Below, piece after piece: positions 1 to 8,238 of a stretch of 64,000 nt of DNA (position 1 is the first letter of the stretch; every line of letters begins with the position of its first letter). Both the position numbers and the translations under genes were made by a program. Location of the stretch: assembly GCF_039548895.1 (NCBI RefSeq), contig NZ_JBCLVG010000002.1. One strand, given 5' to 3'. This stretch comes from Orlajensenia stereocauli (GTDB lineage Bacteria > Actinomycetota > Actinomycetes > Actinomycetales > Microbacteriaceae). The notes below the pieces were generated by a model, which was given only the letters and a program-made list of their open reading frames with translations, did not search any database and had not been told where the DNA came from.

Positions 1-351
1 GGCCGCGCGAGGAGGTGCGAAAGACCCGAACGGGAAGTCGAACTGCTCGCCGAGGACGTAGCCGGTGCGATTGCGGTCGACGATCACGCGCGCGCGGAGG
101 CGATCGCTGAGCGATTGGAAGCCGGATCTCGATGCGGATTCCTCGAGCGCGAATCCGCGCTCGCCCCGCGGCACGACGACCAGGGCCGAGCCGCCGACTG
201 CCGCCAGGATGCGGGCCTCCACGGTGCGCGCCTCCACGTCGTAGTGCACGAGCGACGGATGCCCCAGCCTGCGCAGGTGCTCGCGCACGACGTCGAGTGC
301 CGAATCGTCGACACCGACGCACAGCAGTTCGCACACCTCGAACTCCGCCAT
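1..351 (-). CDS. Unidentified protein, partial (C-terminus off the left edge)
   Basis: The minus-strand frame from 351 stays open to base 1, giving 117 residues beginning MAEFEVCELLCVGVDDS. The ATG at 351 is preceded by GAGGGG with a 6-nt spacer; an in-frame ATG at 375 is possible but has no clear ribosome site. The protein looks soluble, with alternating hydrophobic strands and charged helices and a stretch reading ALVVVPRGERGFALEE. I do not recognise a family. The gene is divergent from the transporter operon that starts near 606. A weak TACCCT -10 lies at 405-400 on this strand. Confidence 0.6.
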   Translation of the reverse strand, partial: MAEFEVCELLCVGVDDSALDVVREHLRRLGHPSLVHYDVEARTVEARILAAVGGSALVVVPRGERGFALEESASRSGFQSLSDRLRARVIVDRNRTGYVLGEQFDFPFGSFAPPRAA

Positions 352-605
352 GAGCCGCCCCTCGCGTGCCGGCATCTCAGACAGCCGTCATCGAGTTCAA
401 GGGTAGAAGGGTCGGCGCTGTATCCGCGCGCCCCAGTCGTGGGCGCGCCGCGCACCGCCTGTGCGGGTCAGGGCACCCTGCCGCTCGCCATTCTCCCGGC
501 CTGCTCGATCGGCCGGGCCGCTAGACTCGAGAACAGACCACCGGTTGGCTTTGACCGGATGCGCCGGCTTGGACTTGAGCCGCAGGTCGCCCGGGATCGC
601 GTCGA

Positions 606-1670
606 ATGCGCGCGACCGTCCGGGTACGATCCCTCGTCCTGTCGCTGCACCCTCCGGAGGCCACCATCCGTCGATCCGTCGTTCCCCTCGTCACCCTCGC
701 GGCATCCGCCGCCCTGCTCGCAGGATGCGCGGCCACTCCCGAGCCCGCCTCGACCGCGGCCGCAAGCGGCAGCGGAGCTGACACCGCATCGACCGGTTAC
801 CCGATCACGGTCGACAACTGCGGGACCGAAGTGACGTTCACGCAGGCTCCCCAGAAGGTCGTGACCATCAAATCGACGACCCTCGAGACCCTGCTGGCAC
901 TCGGCCTCGGCGATCACGTCGTCGGCTCGGCCTTCACCGACGGACCCGTGCCCGATGACCAGTCCGATGCCGCAGCCGCCATCACGTCGATCTCCGACTT
1001 CGTGCCAGGCCAGGAGGCGACCCTCGCCCTCGAACCCGACCTCGTCTACGCGGGCTGGGAGTCGAACCTCACGGCTGAGGGCGCCGGCGACCGCGCCACC
1101 CTCGCCGGTCTCGGAGTCAACAGCTACGTGGCTCCGTCGGCGTGTAAGGAGGAGGCCTACAAGCCCGATCCCCTCACCTTCGACGACGTCTTCTCCGAGA
1201 TCGAGGAGGTCGGGGCCATCTTCGACGTCTCCGATCGTGCCGCCGAACTCGTGGCCGAACAGGAGAAGGAACTCGCTGCCGTCACGAAGAACGAGTCCGG
1301 CCTCACCGCCCTCTGGTACAGCTCGGGCACGGACACGCCCTACGTCGGCGCCGGCATCGGCGCGCCCCAGATGATGATGGAGGCCGCCGGCCTCACGAAC
1401 ATCGCAGCCGACGTGCACGACACCTGGTCGGCGCTCGGCTGGGAGTCGATCGTGGCCGACGATCCCGACGTGATCGTGCTCATCGACGCCACCTGGAACA
1501 CGGCGGCCTCGAAGATCGCGACCCTCGAGGCGAACCCCGCCACGGCCGAGCTCACCGCCGTGAAGCAGAAGCACTACGTGACGGTGCCGTTCCCCGCCGG
1601 CGAGGCCGGCGTGCGCAACGTCGACGCCGTCACGAGCATCACCGACCAGCTGGAGAAGCTGGGCCTCTGA
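606..1670 (+). CDS. ABC transporter substrate-binding lipoprotein, putative F420-0/FO importer
   Basis: The protein is a BtuF/FepB-type binding protein of the clade described as putative F420-0 transporters in Actinobacteria. It has a lipoprotein signal (hydrophobic run ending LLAGC, Cys at residue 41 counted from 606), then a domain with VVTIKSTTLETLLALGLGDHVVG and a C-terminal AVTSITDQLEKLGL. It should sit on the outer face of the membrane and hand ligand to the permease. The signal peptide counted from 606 has an unusually long N-terminal region. Counted from an ATC at 666, directly after GGAGG, it would be a standard 20-residue signal. The permease follows after 13 nt, then the ATPase and cofD. 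The ligand is inferred from the cof gene context; an iron-siderophore or cobalamin ligand is the alternative. Confidence 0.85.
   Translation: MRATVRVRSLVLSLHPPEATIRRSVVPLVTLAASAALLAGCAATPEPASTAAASGSGADTASTGYPITVDNCGTEVTFTQAPQKVVTIKSTTLETLLALGLGDHVVGSAFTDGPVPDDQSDAAAAITSISDFVPGQEATLALEPDLVYAGWESNLTAEGAGDRATLAGLGVNSYVAPSACKEEAYKPDPLTFDDVFSEIEEVGAIFDVSDRAAELVAEQEKELAAVTKNESGLTALWYSSGTDTPYVGAGIGAPQMMMEAAGLTNIAADVHDTWSALGWESIVADDPDVIVLIDATWNTAASKIATLEANPATAELTAVKQKHYVTVPFPAGEAGVRNVDAVTSITDQLEKLGL
625..668 (+). promoter_or_regulatory. Candidate -10 box and Shine-Dalgarno inside the annotated 5' end of the importer gene
   Basis: TACGAT at 625-630 fits the actinobacterial TAnnnT -10 box, with TCGAAT 17 nt upstream as a poor -35. 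GGAGG at 656-660 is followed 5 nt later by an in-frame ATC at 666. If this promoter is real, the ATG at 606 lies upstream of the transcript start and translation would have to begin later, possibly at the ATC. This is an inference from motif positions only. Confidence 0.3.
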
Positions 1671-1683
1671 TGACGGAGCAGGC

Positions 1684-2739
1684 ATGACGACCGTGCGGGA
1701 GGTACGGGAGGCGGAGGTCGGGAAGACCTCACGCCCGGTGCCCGCTGCCGTCTGGGCGGCCATCCTGAGCGTGCTCCTCATCGCCTCGATCGTGGCGGCC
1801 GTCACCATCGGACCGGCCGGCCTCACCGCCGGCGACGTGTGGGCGAGCATCCTGGCCCACCTCGGATTCGGCGAGCCGACCCTGTCACCGCTGCGCGACG
1901 GCATCGTCTGGCAGCTCCGGATGCCACGAGTGCTGACCGCAGCCGCCGTCGGGGCCGGCCTCGCCTTGGCCGGCGCGATCATGCAGGCGGTCACGCGCAA
2001 TCCGCTGGCCGACCCGTACCTGCTGGGACTCTCGTCGGGAGCATCCGTCGGCGCCGTCATCGTCCTCGTGCTCGGCGTGAGCCTCGCCCTGCCGTTCGCG
2101 GCGTTCGCCGGCGCCCTGGTCGCACTCGGCTTCACCCTGGTGCTCGCCGGCGCTGCCGGACGCATCACCCCGACCCGCACGGTCCTTGCCGGGCTCGCCG
2201 TCTCGAGCGTCTTCGGCGCCATCACCAGCCTCATCATCTTCTGGAGCGCCACCGGCGACAGCTACCGCGAGATTCTCAACTGGCTGCTCGGGTCGCTCGC
2301 GGGCGCCGAGTGGCCGGCCGTCGCCATCTCGGTCGGCGCCCTGGTGCTCGTCGGCGTGCCTCTTCTCGCCAGCGCCCGCACCCTCGATGCCTTCGCATTC
2401 GGCGATGCGTCGGCGGCGGCCCTCGGCGTGAACGTCGACCGCACCCGCTGGCTGCTGCTCGGCGGCACCGCCCTGCTCACGGGCGCGATGGTCTCGGTCA
2501 GCGGCTCCATCGGCTTCATCGGACTCGTACTCCCCCACGCGGTTCGCCTGCTCACGGGTCCGGGACACCGAGCGCTGCTTCCCCTCTCGGCCCTCGCCGG
2601 TGCGATCTTCCTCATCTGGGCCGACACGGCCGCCCGCACCCTGTTCGACCCGCGCGAGCTGCCCGTCGGCATCATCACCGCCCTCGTCGGCGGGCCCGTG
2701 TTCGCCGTTCTCATCCTGCGCAGCCGGAGGATCTCATGA
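1684..2739 (+). CDS. ABC transporter permease (FecCD type), putative F420-0/FO importer
   Basis: 351 residues with about ten membrane segments, of the FecCD/BtuC fold. Family landmarks visible are the LRMPRVLTAAAVGAGLALAG loop, the TRNPLADPYLLGLSSGASVGA motif near residue 110, and GSIGFIGLVLPHAVRLLTGPGHR near residue 275, where the ATPase coupling helix lies. It forms the membrane channel of the importer. The stop overlaps the ATG of the ATPase gene (ATGA at 2736-2739), so the two are translationally coupled. Substrate assignment rests on the neighbouring cofD. Confidence 0.9.
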   Translation: MTTVREVREAEVGKTSRPVPAAVWAAILSVLLIASIVAAVTIGPAGLTAGDVWASILAHLGFGEPTLSPLRDGIVWQLRMPRVLTAAAVGAGLALAGAIMQAVTRNPLADPYLLGLSSGASVGAVIVLVLGVSLALPFAAFAGALVALGFTLVLAGAAGRITPTRTVLAGLAVSSVFGAITSLIIFWSATGDSYREILNWLLGSLAGAEWPAVAISVGALVLVGVPLLASARTLDAFAFGDASAAALGVNVDRTRWLLLGGTALLTGAMVSVSGSIGFIGLVLPHAVRLLTGPGHRALLPLSALAGAIFLIWADTAARTLFDPRELPVGIITALVGGPVFAVLILRSRRIS

Positions 2740-3614
2740 CGGATGCCGCACGGCCCAAGTCCGCCCGAGCCGGGTCCGCCCGGCCGACTTCCGGTCTCTC
2801 CCTCGACCGCGTCGCCTTCTCCCGTGCGGGGCGCCTCATCATCGACGGAGTCGACGTCACCCTGCCGCGTGGAGCGTTCGGCGCCCTCGTCGGACCGAAC
2901 GGTGCCGGAAAGTCGACGCTGCTGCACCTCATCGCCTCCATCGAGCGAACGGCATCCGGCAGCGTCGTGTTCGATGGGGCCGCTCTCTCGACCATGCCGC
3001 GGCGCGAGCGGGCGCGCACTGTCGCCGTCGCCGAACAGCAGACCGACACCGAGCTGGACCTCAGCGTGGTCGATGTCGTGATGCTCGGGCGCACTCCGCA
3101 TCTCGGCGCCTTCGCGAGCGCCTCGGCGACTGATGCCGCCGTCGTGCGCGACGCCCTCACCGCCGTCGGCGCCGCCGACCTCACCGCGCGCCGCTTCCAC
3201 ACCCTCTCGGGAGGCGAGCGTCAGCGCGTCACTCTGGCCCGCGCGCTCGCCCAGCAGCCGTCGCTGCTGCTCGCCGACGAGCCCACCAACCACCTCGACA
3301 TCAGGTCGCAGCTCGCGGCGTTGTCGCTGCTGGGCGAGCTCGCTCGCGGCGGCCTGACGGTGCTCGCCGCCCTGCACGACCTGGGCCACGCGGCCGCCCA
3401 CGCCGACCACGTGATCGTGTTGGCCGACGGCCGGGTCGTCGCGGCCGGGGACCCGGCCGAAGTGCTCACCCCAGAGCTGGTGCTCGCCGTCTACGGTGTG
3501 CGCGCCGCCGTGCTGCGGCATCCGCTCACCGGACGACCGCTCCTGGCCTTCGCCGAGAAGAGTCCTGCCGCCGCGGAATCCTCTCCCACCCTCGACCTGG
3601 AGTCCTCCCTGTGA
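2736..3614 (+). CDS. ABC transporter ATP-binding protein, putative F420-0/FO importer
   Basis: 292 residues. Walker A GPNGAGKST is at 53-61, the signature LSGGERQ at 157-163, Walker B LLLADEP at 177-183 with the D-loop NHLD following, and the H-loop in AALHDLGHA. This is the FepC/BtuD-type ATPase powering the importer. The start at 2736 overlaps the permease stop, and its own stop overlaps the GTG of cofD by 4 nt, so transporter and biosynthetic enzyme are made from one message in fixed proportion. The N-terminal 20 residues are a low-complexity Ala/Arg/Ser extension. Confidence 0.92.
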   Translation: MTDAARPKSARAGSARPTSGLSLDRVAFSRAGRLIIDGVDVTLPRGAFGALVGPNGAGKSTLLHLIASIERTASGSVVFDGAALSTMPRRERARTVAVAEQQTDTELDLSVVDVVMLGRTPHLGAFASASATDAAVVRDALTAVGAADLTARRFHTLSGGERQRVTLARALAQQPSLLLADEPTNHLDIRSQLAALSLLGELARGGLTVLAALHDLGHAAAHADHVIVLADGRVVAAGDPAEVLTPELVLAVYGVRAAVLRHPLTGRPLLAFAEKSPAAAESSPTLDLESSL

Positions 3615-4612
3615 CGAAGATCACCATCCTCGCCGGCGGTGTCGGCGGGGCGCGCTTCACGCGCGGCCTGCTCGCCCACCTGCGCACCGCCGACCCTTCG
3701 GCGTCGGTCACCGTCGTCGCGAACACCGGTGACGACCTCTGGCTCGCCGGCTTGCGCGTCTGCCCCGACCTCGACTCGATCATGTACACGCTCGGCGGCG
3801 CCAACGATGACGAGCGCGGATGGGGCCGGAAGGGCGAGAGCGAGAGGGTGAGCGCCGAACTCACGGCCTACGGAGTCGGCTGGCCGTGGTTCACCCTCGG
3901 CGACCTCGACCTGGGCACGCACATAGCCCGCTCGGCCTGGCTGCGCGAAGGTCTTCCCCTCAGCGAGGCGACGGCGCGTCTCTCCGCCCGCTGGAACCTG
4001 GGAGTGACCCTGCTTCCGGCTACGGATGACGAGGTCGAGACCATCGTGACCGTCGCCGCCGATGGCGAGGAGGCCTCAGTTGCCGAGGACATGCACTTCG
4101 AGGAATGGTGGGTACGGCTGCACGCCTCGCGTCCGGCGCTCGCATTCACCCAGCGGAATGTGGCTACCTCCCGACCGGCACCCGGAGTGCTCGAGGCGAT
4201 CGCTGACGCCGATGTCGTGATGTTGGCTCCATCCAACCCCGTCGTCTCGATCGGGACCGTCCTCGGCATCCCCGGCATCGCGGATGCCGTGCGCTCGACC
4301 CCCGCCCCGGTCGTCGGCGTCTCGCCCATCATCGGCGGAGGCGTCGTCCGGGGCATGGCCGACGCCTGCCTCAGCGCGATCGGCGTCGAGACCAGTGCCC
4401 TCGCCGTGGCGGAGCACTACGGCTCCCGCAGGGACGGCGGGCTCATCGACGCCTGGTTGGTCGACGAGGTCGACGCCGACGCCGTCGCGGTACTCGAGGC
4501 CGGCGGAATCCGTTCGATCGCACGACCGCTCTGGTTCAACTCGGTCGAGGAGACCGGCGCGATCGCCGCGGCCGCACTCGCGCTGGCAGACGTGCGACAC
4601 TCGGGAGGGTGA
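3611..4612 (+). CDS. cofD: 2-phospho-L-lactate transferase (CofD/FbiA)
   Basis: 333 residues, the usual family length. CofD moves the phospholactyl-type group from its guanylyl-activated form onto the FO chromophore, making (dehydro-)F420-0. Family signatures are the N-terminal LAGGVGGARFTRGLL, NTGDDLWLAGLRVCPDLD around residues 38-54, which binds the deazaflavin and metal, and a PSNPVVSIGTVLGIPG stretch near residue 200. The GTG start overlaps the ATPase stop (GTGA). The next gene again overlaps by 4 nt. Its donor-side partner, CofC, is encoded 5 kb away on the other strand. Confidence 0.96.
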   Translation: MTKITILAGGVGGARFTRGLLAHLRTADPSASVTVVANTGDDLWLAGLRVCPDLDSIMYTLGGANDDERGWGRKGESERVSAELTAYGVGWPWFTLGDLDLGTHIARSAWLREGLPLSEATARLSARWNLGVTLLPATDDEVETIVTVAADGEEASVAEDMHFEEWWVRLHASRPALAFTQRNVATSRPAPGVLEAIADADVVMLAPSNPVVSIGTVLGIPGIADAVRSTPAPVVGVSPIIGGGVVRGMADACLSAIGVETSALAVAEHYGSRRDGGLIDAWLVDEVDADAVAVLEAGGIRSIARPLWFNSVEETGAIAAAALALADVRHSGG

Positions 4613-5268
4613 TCCCCTCCGAGTACTCCGACCCCGACGACTCCCACGACGTTCCGACCACGCCCCGTCTCATCATGGCCAGGCACGGGGAGACGGCCTG
4701 GAGCCGCACCGGGCACCACACCGGGAAGACCGACCTTCCGCTGACGGCGCTCGGTGAGGAGCAGGCACGCACCCTCGGTCGGGCCCTCGACGGTCAGCAT
4801 TTCGACCTCGTCATCTCGAGCCCGTTGCAACGCGCTCGGGACACGACGCGGCTGGCCGGCTACGGCGACCAGATGCAGATCGATCCGAACCTGGTGGAGT
4901 GGGACTACGGCGCCTACGAGGGTGTGACCAGCGCCCAGATCGTGGCCGACCTCGGTCACGACTGGAATCTCTGGACCGACGGTGTTCCGCCCGGCGACAC
5001 CCCCGGCGAGACCGCGGTCGACGTGCAGAAGCGCGCCCTGGCCGTCATCGCACGGTGCGACGCCGTTCTCGACGCCGGTGGCGACGTTCTGCTCGTCGCC
5101 CACGGCCACATGCTCCGAGCCATCGCTGCCGCCTGGCTCGGGTTGCGGCCGCAGGACGGCGCAGTCTTCTCGCTGTCGACAGGCACCATGAGCGAGCTCG
5201 CGTTCGAGCACGCCCACCACGTGATCAGGTTGTGGAACTGCCCACCCGAGGCCCTTCCGCATCGCTGA
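4609..5268 (+). CDS. Histidine phosphatase (phosphoglycerate mutase superfamily)
   Basis: 219 residues. The catalytic RHGET motif starts at residue 25 with His26 as the phospho-acceptor, followed by the usual ISSPLQRARDT arginine helix and a second LVAHGHMLRA histidine motif. The family removes phosphate from small molecules, so the substrate cannot be read from sequence. The GTG start overlaps the cofD stop (GTGA), placing it as the last cistron of the importer-cofD operon. That coupling suggests, but does not prove, a role in F420 or precursor metabolism. It could also be a general housekeeping phosphatase. Confidence 0.88.
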   Translation: MIPSEYSDPDDSHDVPTTPRLIMARHGETAWSRTGHHTGKTDLPLTALGEEQARTLGRALDGQHFDLVISSPLQRARDTTRLAGYGDQMQIDPNLVEWDYGAYEGVTSAQIVADLGHDWNLWTDGVPPGDTPGETAVDVQKRALAVIARCDAVLDAGGDVLLVAHGHMLRAIAAAWLGLRPQDGAVFSLSTGTMSELAFEHAHHVIRLWNCPPEALPHR

Positions 5269-5291
5269 CGAAAGAGCCGGTGGGGCGTACG

Positions 5292-6104
5292 TCAGGCCAG
5301 CACGTCCTTCGTGAGGAACCGCCCGAACGCGAGAGCTCCGAACACCGCGATGTAGCCGGCCTGCAGTAGGGCGTTGTCGCCGAACGATGCCCACGAGACG
5401 GGGTCGCGCAGGATGTCGGCGAACGAGAACCAGTAGTGGCTGAAGAGCCACGGATGCAGCCATTCGGTCTGCGGCAGCGCGTCGAGGATCTGCGACGCCA
5501 CCGAGAACGAGATGGTGGCCGCCATGGCTCCGACGGGCACGTTCGTGAGGGTGGAGAAGAACAGGCCGATCGCCGAGAGCCCGAGGAGCGAGACGGCGAC
5601 GTAAGCGGCGATGGCGAGGAAGCGCAGGAGCGCCTCGCCGACGTCGATGGTGGTGCCCGAGAGCACGGTGACCGGGCCGACGGGGAACAGCGCCGCACCG
5701 ATGAGGGTGCCGGCGATGACGACGGTGAGAGCGGCCGCGATGCAGAATGCAGCGGCCCCGAGGTACTTCACCACGAGCAGCCGGGCGCGGCCTGCCGGGG
5801 CGACGAGCAGGTAGCGCAGGGTGCCGTGGCTGGCCTCGCCCGCGATGGTGTCGCCGGCGACGACGCCGACGGTGAGCGGCAGGAACAGCGGGATGGCCAC
5901 GACGAGCGCCGAGACCCCGACGAAGAGGCCGTTCTGGGTGACCTGGTCGAGGAAGGCGGGGCCACGACCGGTTCCGGGTGACGACGCCAGCCGGATGGCG
6001 ACGGCGATGAGGATCGGGATGGCCGCCAATGCGACGAGCAGCGCCAGTGTGCGCCGACGCGAGAACAGGATGCGCAGTTCCGAGAGCAGGAGGCTACTGA
6101 ACAA
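5292..6104 (-). CDS. ABC-2 type transporter permease
   Basis: 270 residues with six predicted membrane spans; after the N-terminal FSRRRTLALLVALAAIPILIAVAI helix comes a large outer loop and TIAGEASHGTLRYLLVAPAGR, the motif typical of ABC-2 permeases coupling to NatA-like ATPases. I chose the TTG at 6104 because GGAGAGGGG lies 7 nt upstream and the upstream frame is only antisense open sequence. This start overlaps the ATPase gene by 11 nt. With the ATPase and the LolA-like protein it forms an export system of unknown cargo. The 23-nt gap to the convergent phosphatase gene shows no clear terminator. Confidence 0.85.
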   Translation of the reverse strand: MFSSLLLSELRILFSRRRTLALLVALAAIPILIAVAIRLASSPGTGRGPAFLDQVTQNGLFVGVSALVVAIPLFLPLTVGVVAGDTIAGEASHGTLRYLLVAPAGRARLLVVKYLGAAAFCIAAALTVVIAGTLIGAALFPVGPVTVLSGTTIDVGEALLRFLAIAAYVAVSLLGLSAIGLFFSTLTNVPVGAMAATISFSVASQILDALPQTEWLHPWLFSHYWFSFADILRDPVSWASFGDNALLQAGYIAVFGALAFGRFLTKDVLA

Positions 6105-7068
6105 CGTCGAACCCCTCTCCGGTGAGAGCGACGAAGCGATCCTCGAGGCTGGGCTGCTCCACGGCGAAGCCGCGCACGCGCACCCCGGCCTCGACGAGGG
6201 CGGCCACGATGGCTTCAGGCCTGACGCCGGCGCCACCGACTCCCTCGAGGACGGATGCCGCGACGTGGTCGGGGTCGGTCTGGTCGAGCAACGCGAGGCC
6301 GAGCCCCGACAGCACGCGCCGCGCATCCGCGGCATCCGGAGTCTGAAGGACCACGCGGGCCGCCCCGACCTGTCGCAGCTCGTCGAGGGTGCCCGTCGCG
6401 ACCAGCGCTCCGGCGCTCATGACGCCCACGTGGGTGCAGATCTGCTCGATCTCGGCGAGCAGGTGACTCGAGACGAACACCGTGGTGCCGCTGTCGGCGA
6501 GCGAGCGGATGAGGGCACGCACCTCGCGGGTGCCTTGGGGGTCGAGACCGTTGGTGGGCTCGTCGAGCACGAGAAGGTCGCGCGGCATGAGCAGGGTGTT
6601 GGCCAGGCCCAGCCGCTGCTTCATGCCGAGGGAGTACGCCTGCACCTTCTTGGTGGCGGCGTGGCCGAGTCCGACGCGTTCCAGAGCCGCCTCGACACGC
6701 TCACCGCGGGTGCGGGATGGAGCGAGCGGATCGGCTGAGTCGAAGCGCCGCAGGTTTGCCGCGCCAGACAGGAACGGCGAGAACGCCGGCCCTTCGACGA
6801 GGGCGCCGACCCGCGGCAGAACCTCGCTGAGGCGGCGCGGCATCTCCTCGCCGAGCAGGCGCACCGATCCGCTGCTCGGGCTGACGAGACCGAGCATCAT
6901 CCGGATGCTGGTGGTCTTGCCCGAACCGTTCGGCCCGAGGAAGCCGAACACCGAGCCGCGCGGAACGGCGAGGTCGATGCCGGCGACGGCCGTCTGGCGG
7001 CCGAAGCGCTTGGTCAGGTCGTGAGTCTCGATCGCGAGATCGGAGGACTCACCGCCCGGCAGCGGCAT
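6094..7068 (-). CDS. ABC transporter ATP-binding protein (NatA/CcmA type)
   Basis: 324 residues. Walker A GPNGSGKTT is at 45-53, the signature loop is the divergent YSLGMKQRL, and Walker B is LLVLDEPTNGLDP. A C-terminal regulatory domain ends GEGFDVV. It energises the ABC-2 permease encoded just downstream, with 11 nt of overlap. The start is uncertain: GGAGG touches the ATG at 7068 with no spacer, so initiation at CTG 7062 is possible. Either start lies inside the end of the LolA-like gene (20-nt overlap for the ATG), so the three genes are coupled. Confidence 0.88.
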   Translation of the reverse strand: MPLPGGESSDLAIETHDLTKRFGRQTAVAGIDLAVPRGSVFGFLGPNGSGKTTSIRMMLGLVSPSSGSVRLLGEEMPRRLSEVLPRVGALVEGPAFSPFLSGAANLRRFDSADPLAPSRTRGERVEAALERVGLGHAATKKVQAYSLGMKQRLGLANTLLMPRDLLVLDEPTNGLDPQGTREVRALIRSLADSGTTVFVSSHLLAEIEQICTHVGVMSAGALVATGTLDELRQVGAARVVLQTPDAADARRVLSGLGLALLDQTDPDHVAASVLEGVGGAGVRPEAIVAALVEAGVRVRGFAVEQPSLEDRFVALTGEGFDVVQ

Positions 7069-8167
7069 CCTCCAGCGCAGCGGGCGAGACGGCCCCGGCG
7101 AGGATGCGTCCGTCATCGGTGAACAGAACGCTGAGCAGTGTGGTGGAGATGACCCGACCGCCGTCGACGGCTTCCGCTGCGGTATCGAGCAGGGGCGAGT
7201 CGGCCAGTTCGGCCGGAACCTCGGATGCCGCGATCTCGACGATCGACGACCAGCCGGTCCCGATGACCGTGGGCTCCGGTCCGTCGTGCTCAGGAGTGGC
7301 GACGTCGCCGTGATCCGCGAACCTCTCGGCATCCGGCAGCGCCTGCTCCGTCACAGTGGTGCCTGCTGGGGGCGCGAAGTCGAACAGGGCGGCATCCGGA
7401 GCATCGAGCGATAGCTGCGAGAACGCCAGCGAGAACGCGGGTACGTCCGAGCCTGCTGCCAGGACGGCGACGCCGAGCGGGAGGCCTGTTGCGGAATCGA
7501 CGTCGATCGAGACGGACCCGACCAGCGTGTCCGACGCCCGCGGGGTGAGGATGAGCTCGTAGACCGTGCGGCCTGCGACTGATGCGTCGGTGCCGACGCT
7601 CACCTCGGTGCTCGGGTCGAGCTTCGTGAGCAGCTCGGTCGCGACGGCACTCGGTGTCGGGATGTCGGCGGCATCCGGAGCCTTCTTCGCATCGGAGTCG
7701 CCGTCGGCGGGAGCCGTGATGTGCGTGGCCGACGCGTCTTCGGAGTCGTAGATCCAGACGCCGTCGGGCGTGGCCACGACATCGCGTTCGGCCAGGGAGT
7801 CCATGACCTGGAGGCGGGCATCGGTTCCGTCGACGAAGACACGGGCCGTGTGCGATCCGGTGAGGAGTTCGAGGGCGCTGGAGATATCGGTGCCGGATGC
7901 CGCGGTGCCAGCAGAGCCGCCGACGGAACCGGCGCCGCCGATACTGCCGAGCGATGAGAGGTCGGGCAGGCCCAGGTCGGAGTTCTGCTCGATCGTGCCC
8001 GAGAAGGCCGACACATCGGCGGTCTGCGCGAGTTCGAGCACCTCGGCCGGAGTCTTGTCGGGCAGGTCGACGGCGGCACCGGCTGTCAGCGGCACGGCGA
8101 GCACGCCCACTCCGATCACCACGGGAACGACCACCGCGGGAAGCCACATCGCCCAACGCCTCTGCAT
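7049..8167 (-). CDS. Membrane-anchored LolA-like/DUF2092-type protein
   Basis: 372 residues beginning MQRRWAMWLPAVVVPVVIG, a signal or anchor helix, followed by an extracytoplasmic domain of beta strands: SGTIEQNSDLGLPDLSSL, RVFVDGTDARLQVMDSLAERDVVATPDGVWIYDSE, and SVSIDVDSATGLPLGVAVLA. This pattern matches the LolA/RseB/DUF2092 fold that binds lipid-like ligands. A Gly/Ser-rich loop lies near residue 95. It is the first gene of a coupled set with the NatA-type ATPase and the ABC-2 permease, which implies that it works with that exporter, perhaps as a lipid acceptor. The family call is from fold-like pattern only. Confidence 0.75.
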   Translation of the reverse strand: MQRRWAMWLPAVVVPVVIGVGVLAVPLTAGAAVDLPDKTPAEVLELAQTADVSAFSGTIEQNSDLGLPDLSSLGSIGGAGSVGGSAGTAASGTDISSALELLTGSHTARVFVDGTDARLQVMDSLAERDVVATPDGVWIYDSEDASATHITAPADGDSDAKKAPDAADIPTPSAVATELLTKLDPSTEVSVGTDASVAGRTVYELILTPRASDTLVGSVSIDVDSATGLPLGVAVLAAGSDVPAFSLAFSQLSLDAPDAALFDFAPPAGTTVTEQALPDAERFADHGDVATPEHDGPEPTVIGTGWSSIVEIAASEVPAELADSPLLDTAAEAVDGGRVISTTLLSVLFTDDGRILAGAVSPAALEDAAAGR

Positions 8168-8238
8168 GGTCCCAGCGTACGTCTGCTGCGGCCTGGATCG
8201 GCGGTTCCCCACCAAACCCCCAGCGACGCCGGGGTCCG

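Noticed and set aside
376..605. Possible cobalamin or FMN riboswitch upstream of the BtuCDF-type importer
   Set aside because: No B12-box or RFN-like conserved segments are visible, and the gap is only about 250 nt with two divergent promoters.
468..2252. A 594-codon minus-strand frame opposite the importer genes
   Set aside because: It is antisense to clear binding-protein and permease genes and has no recognisable domain.
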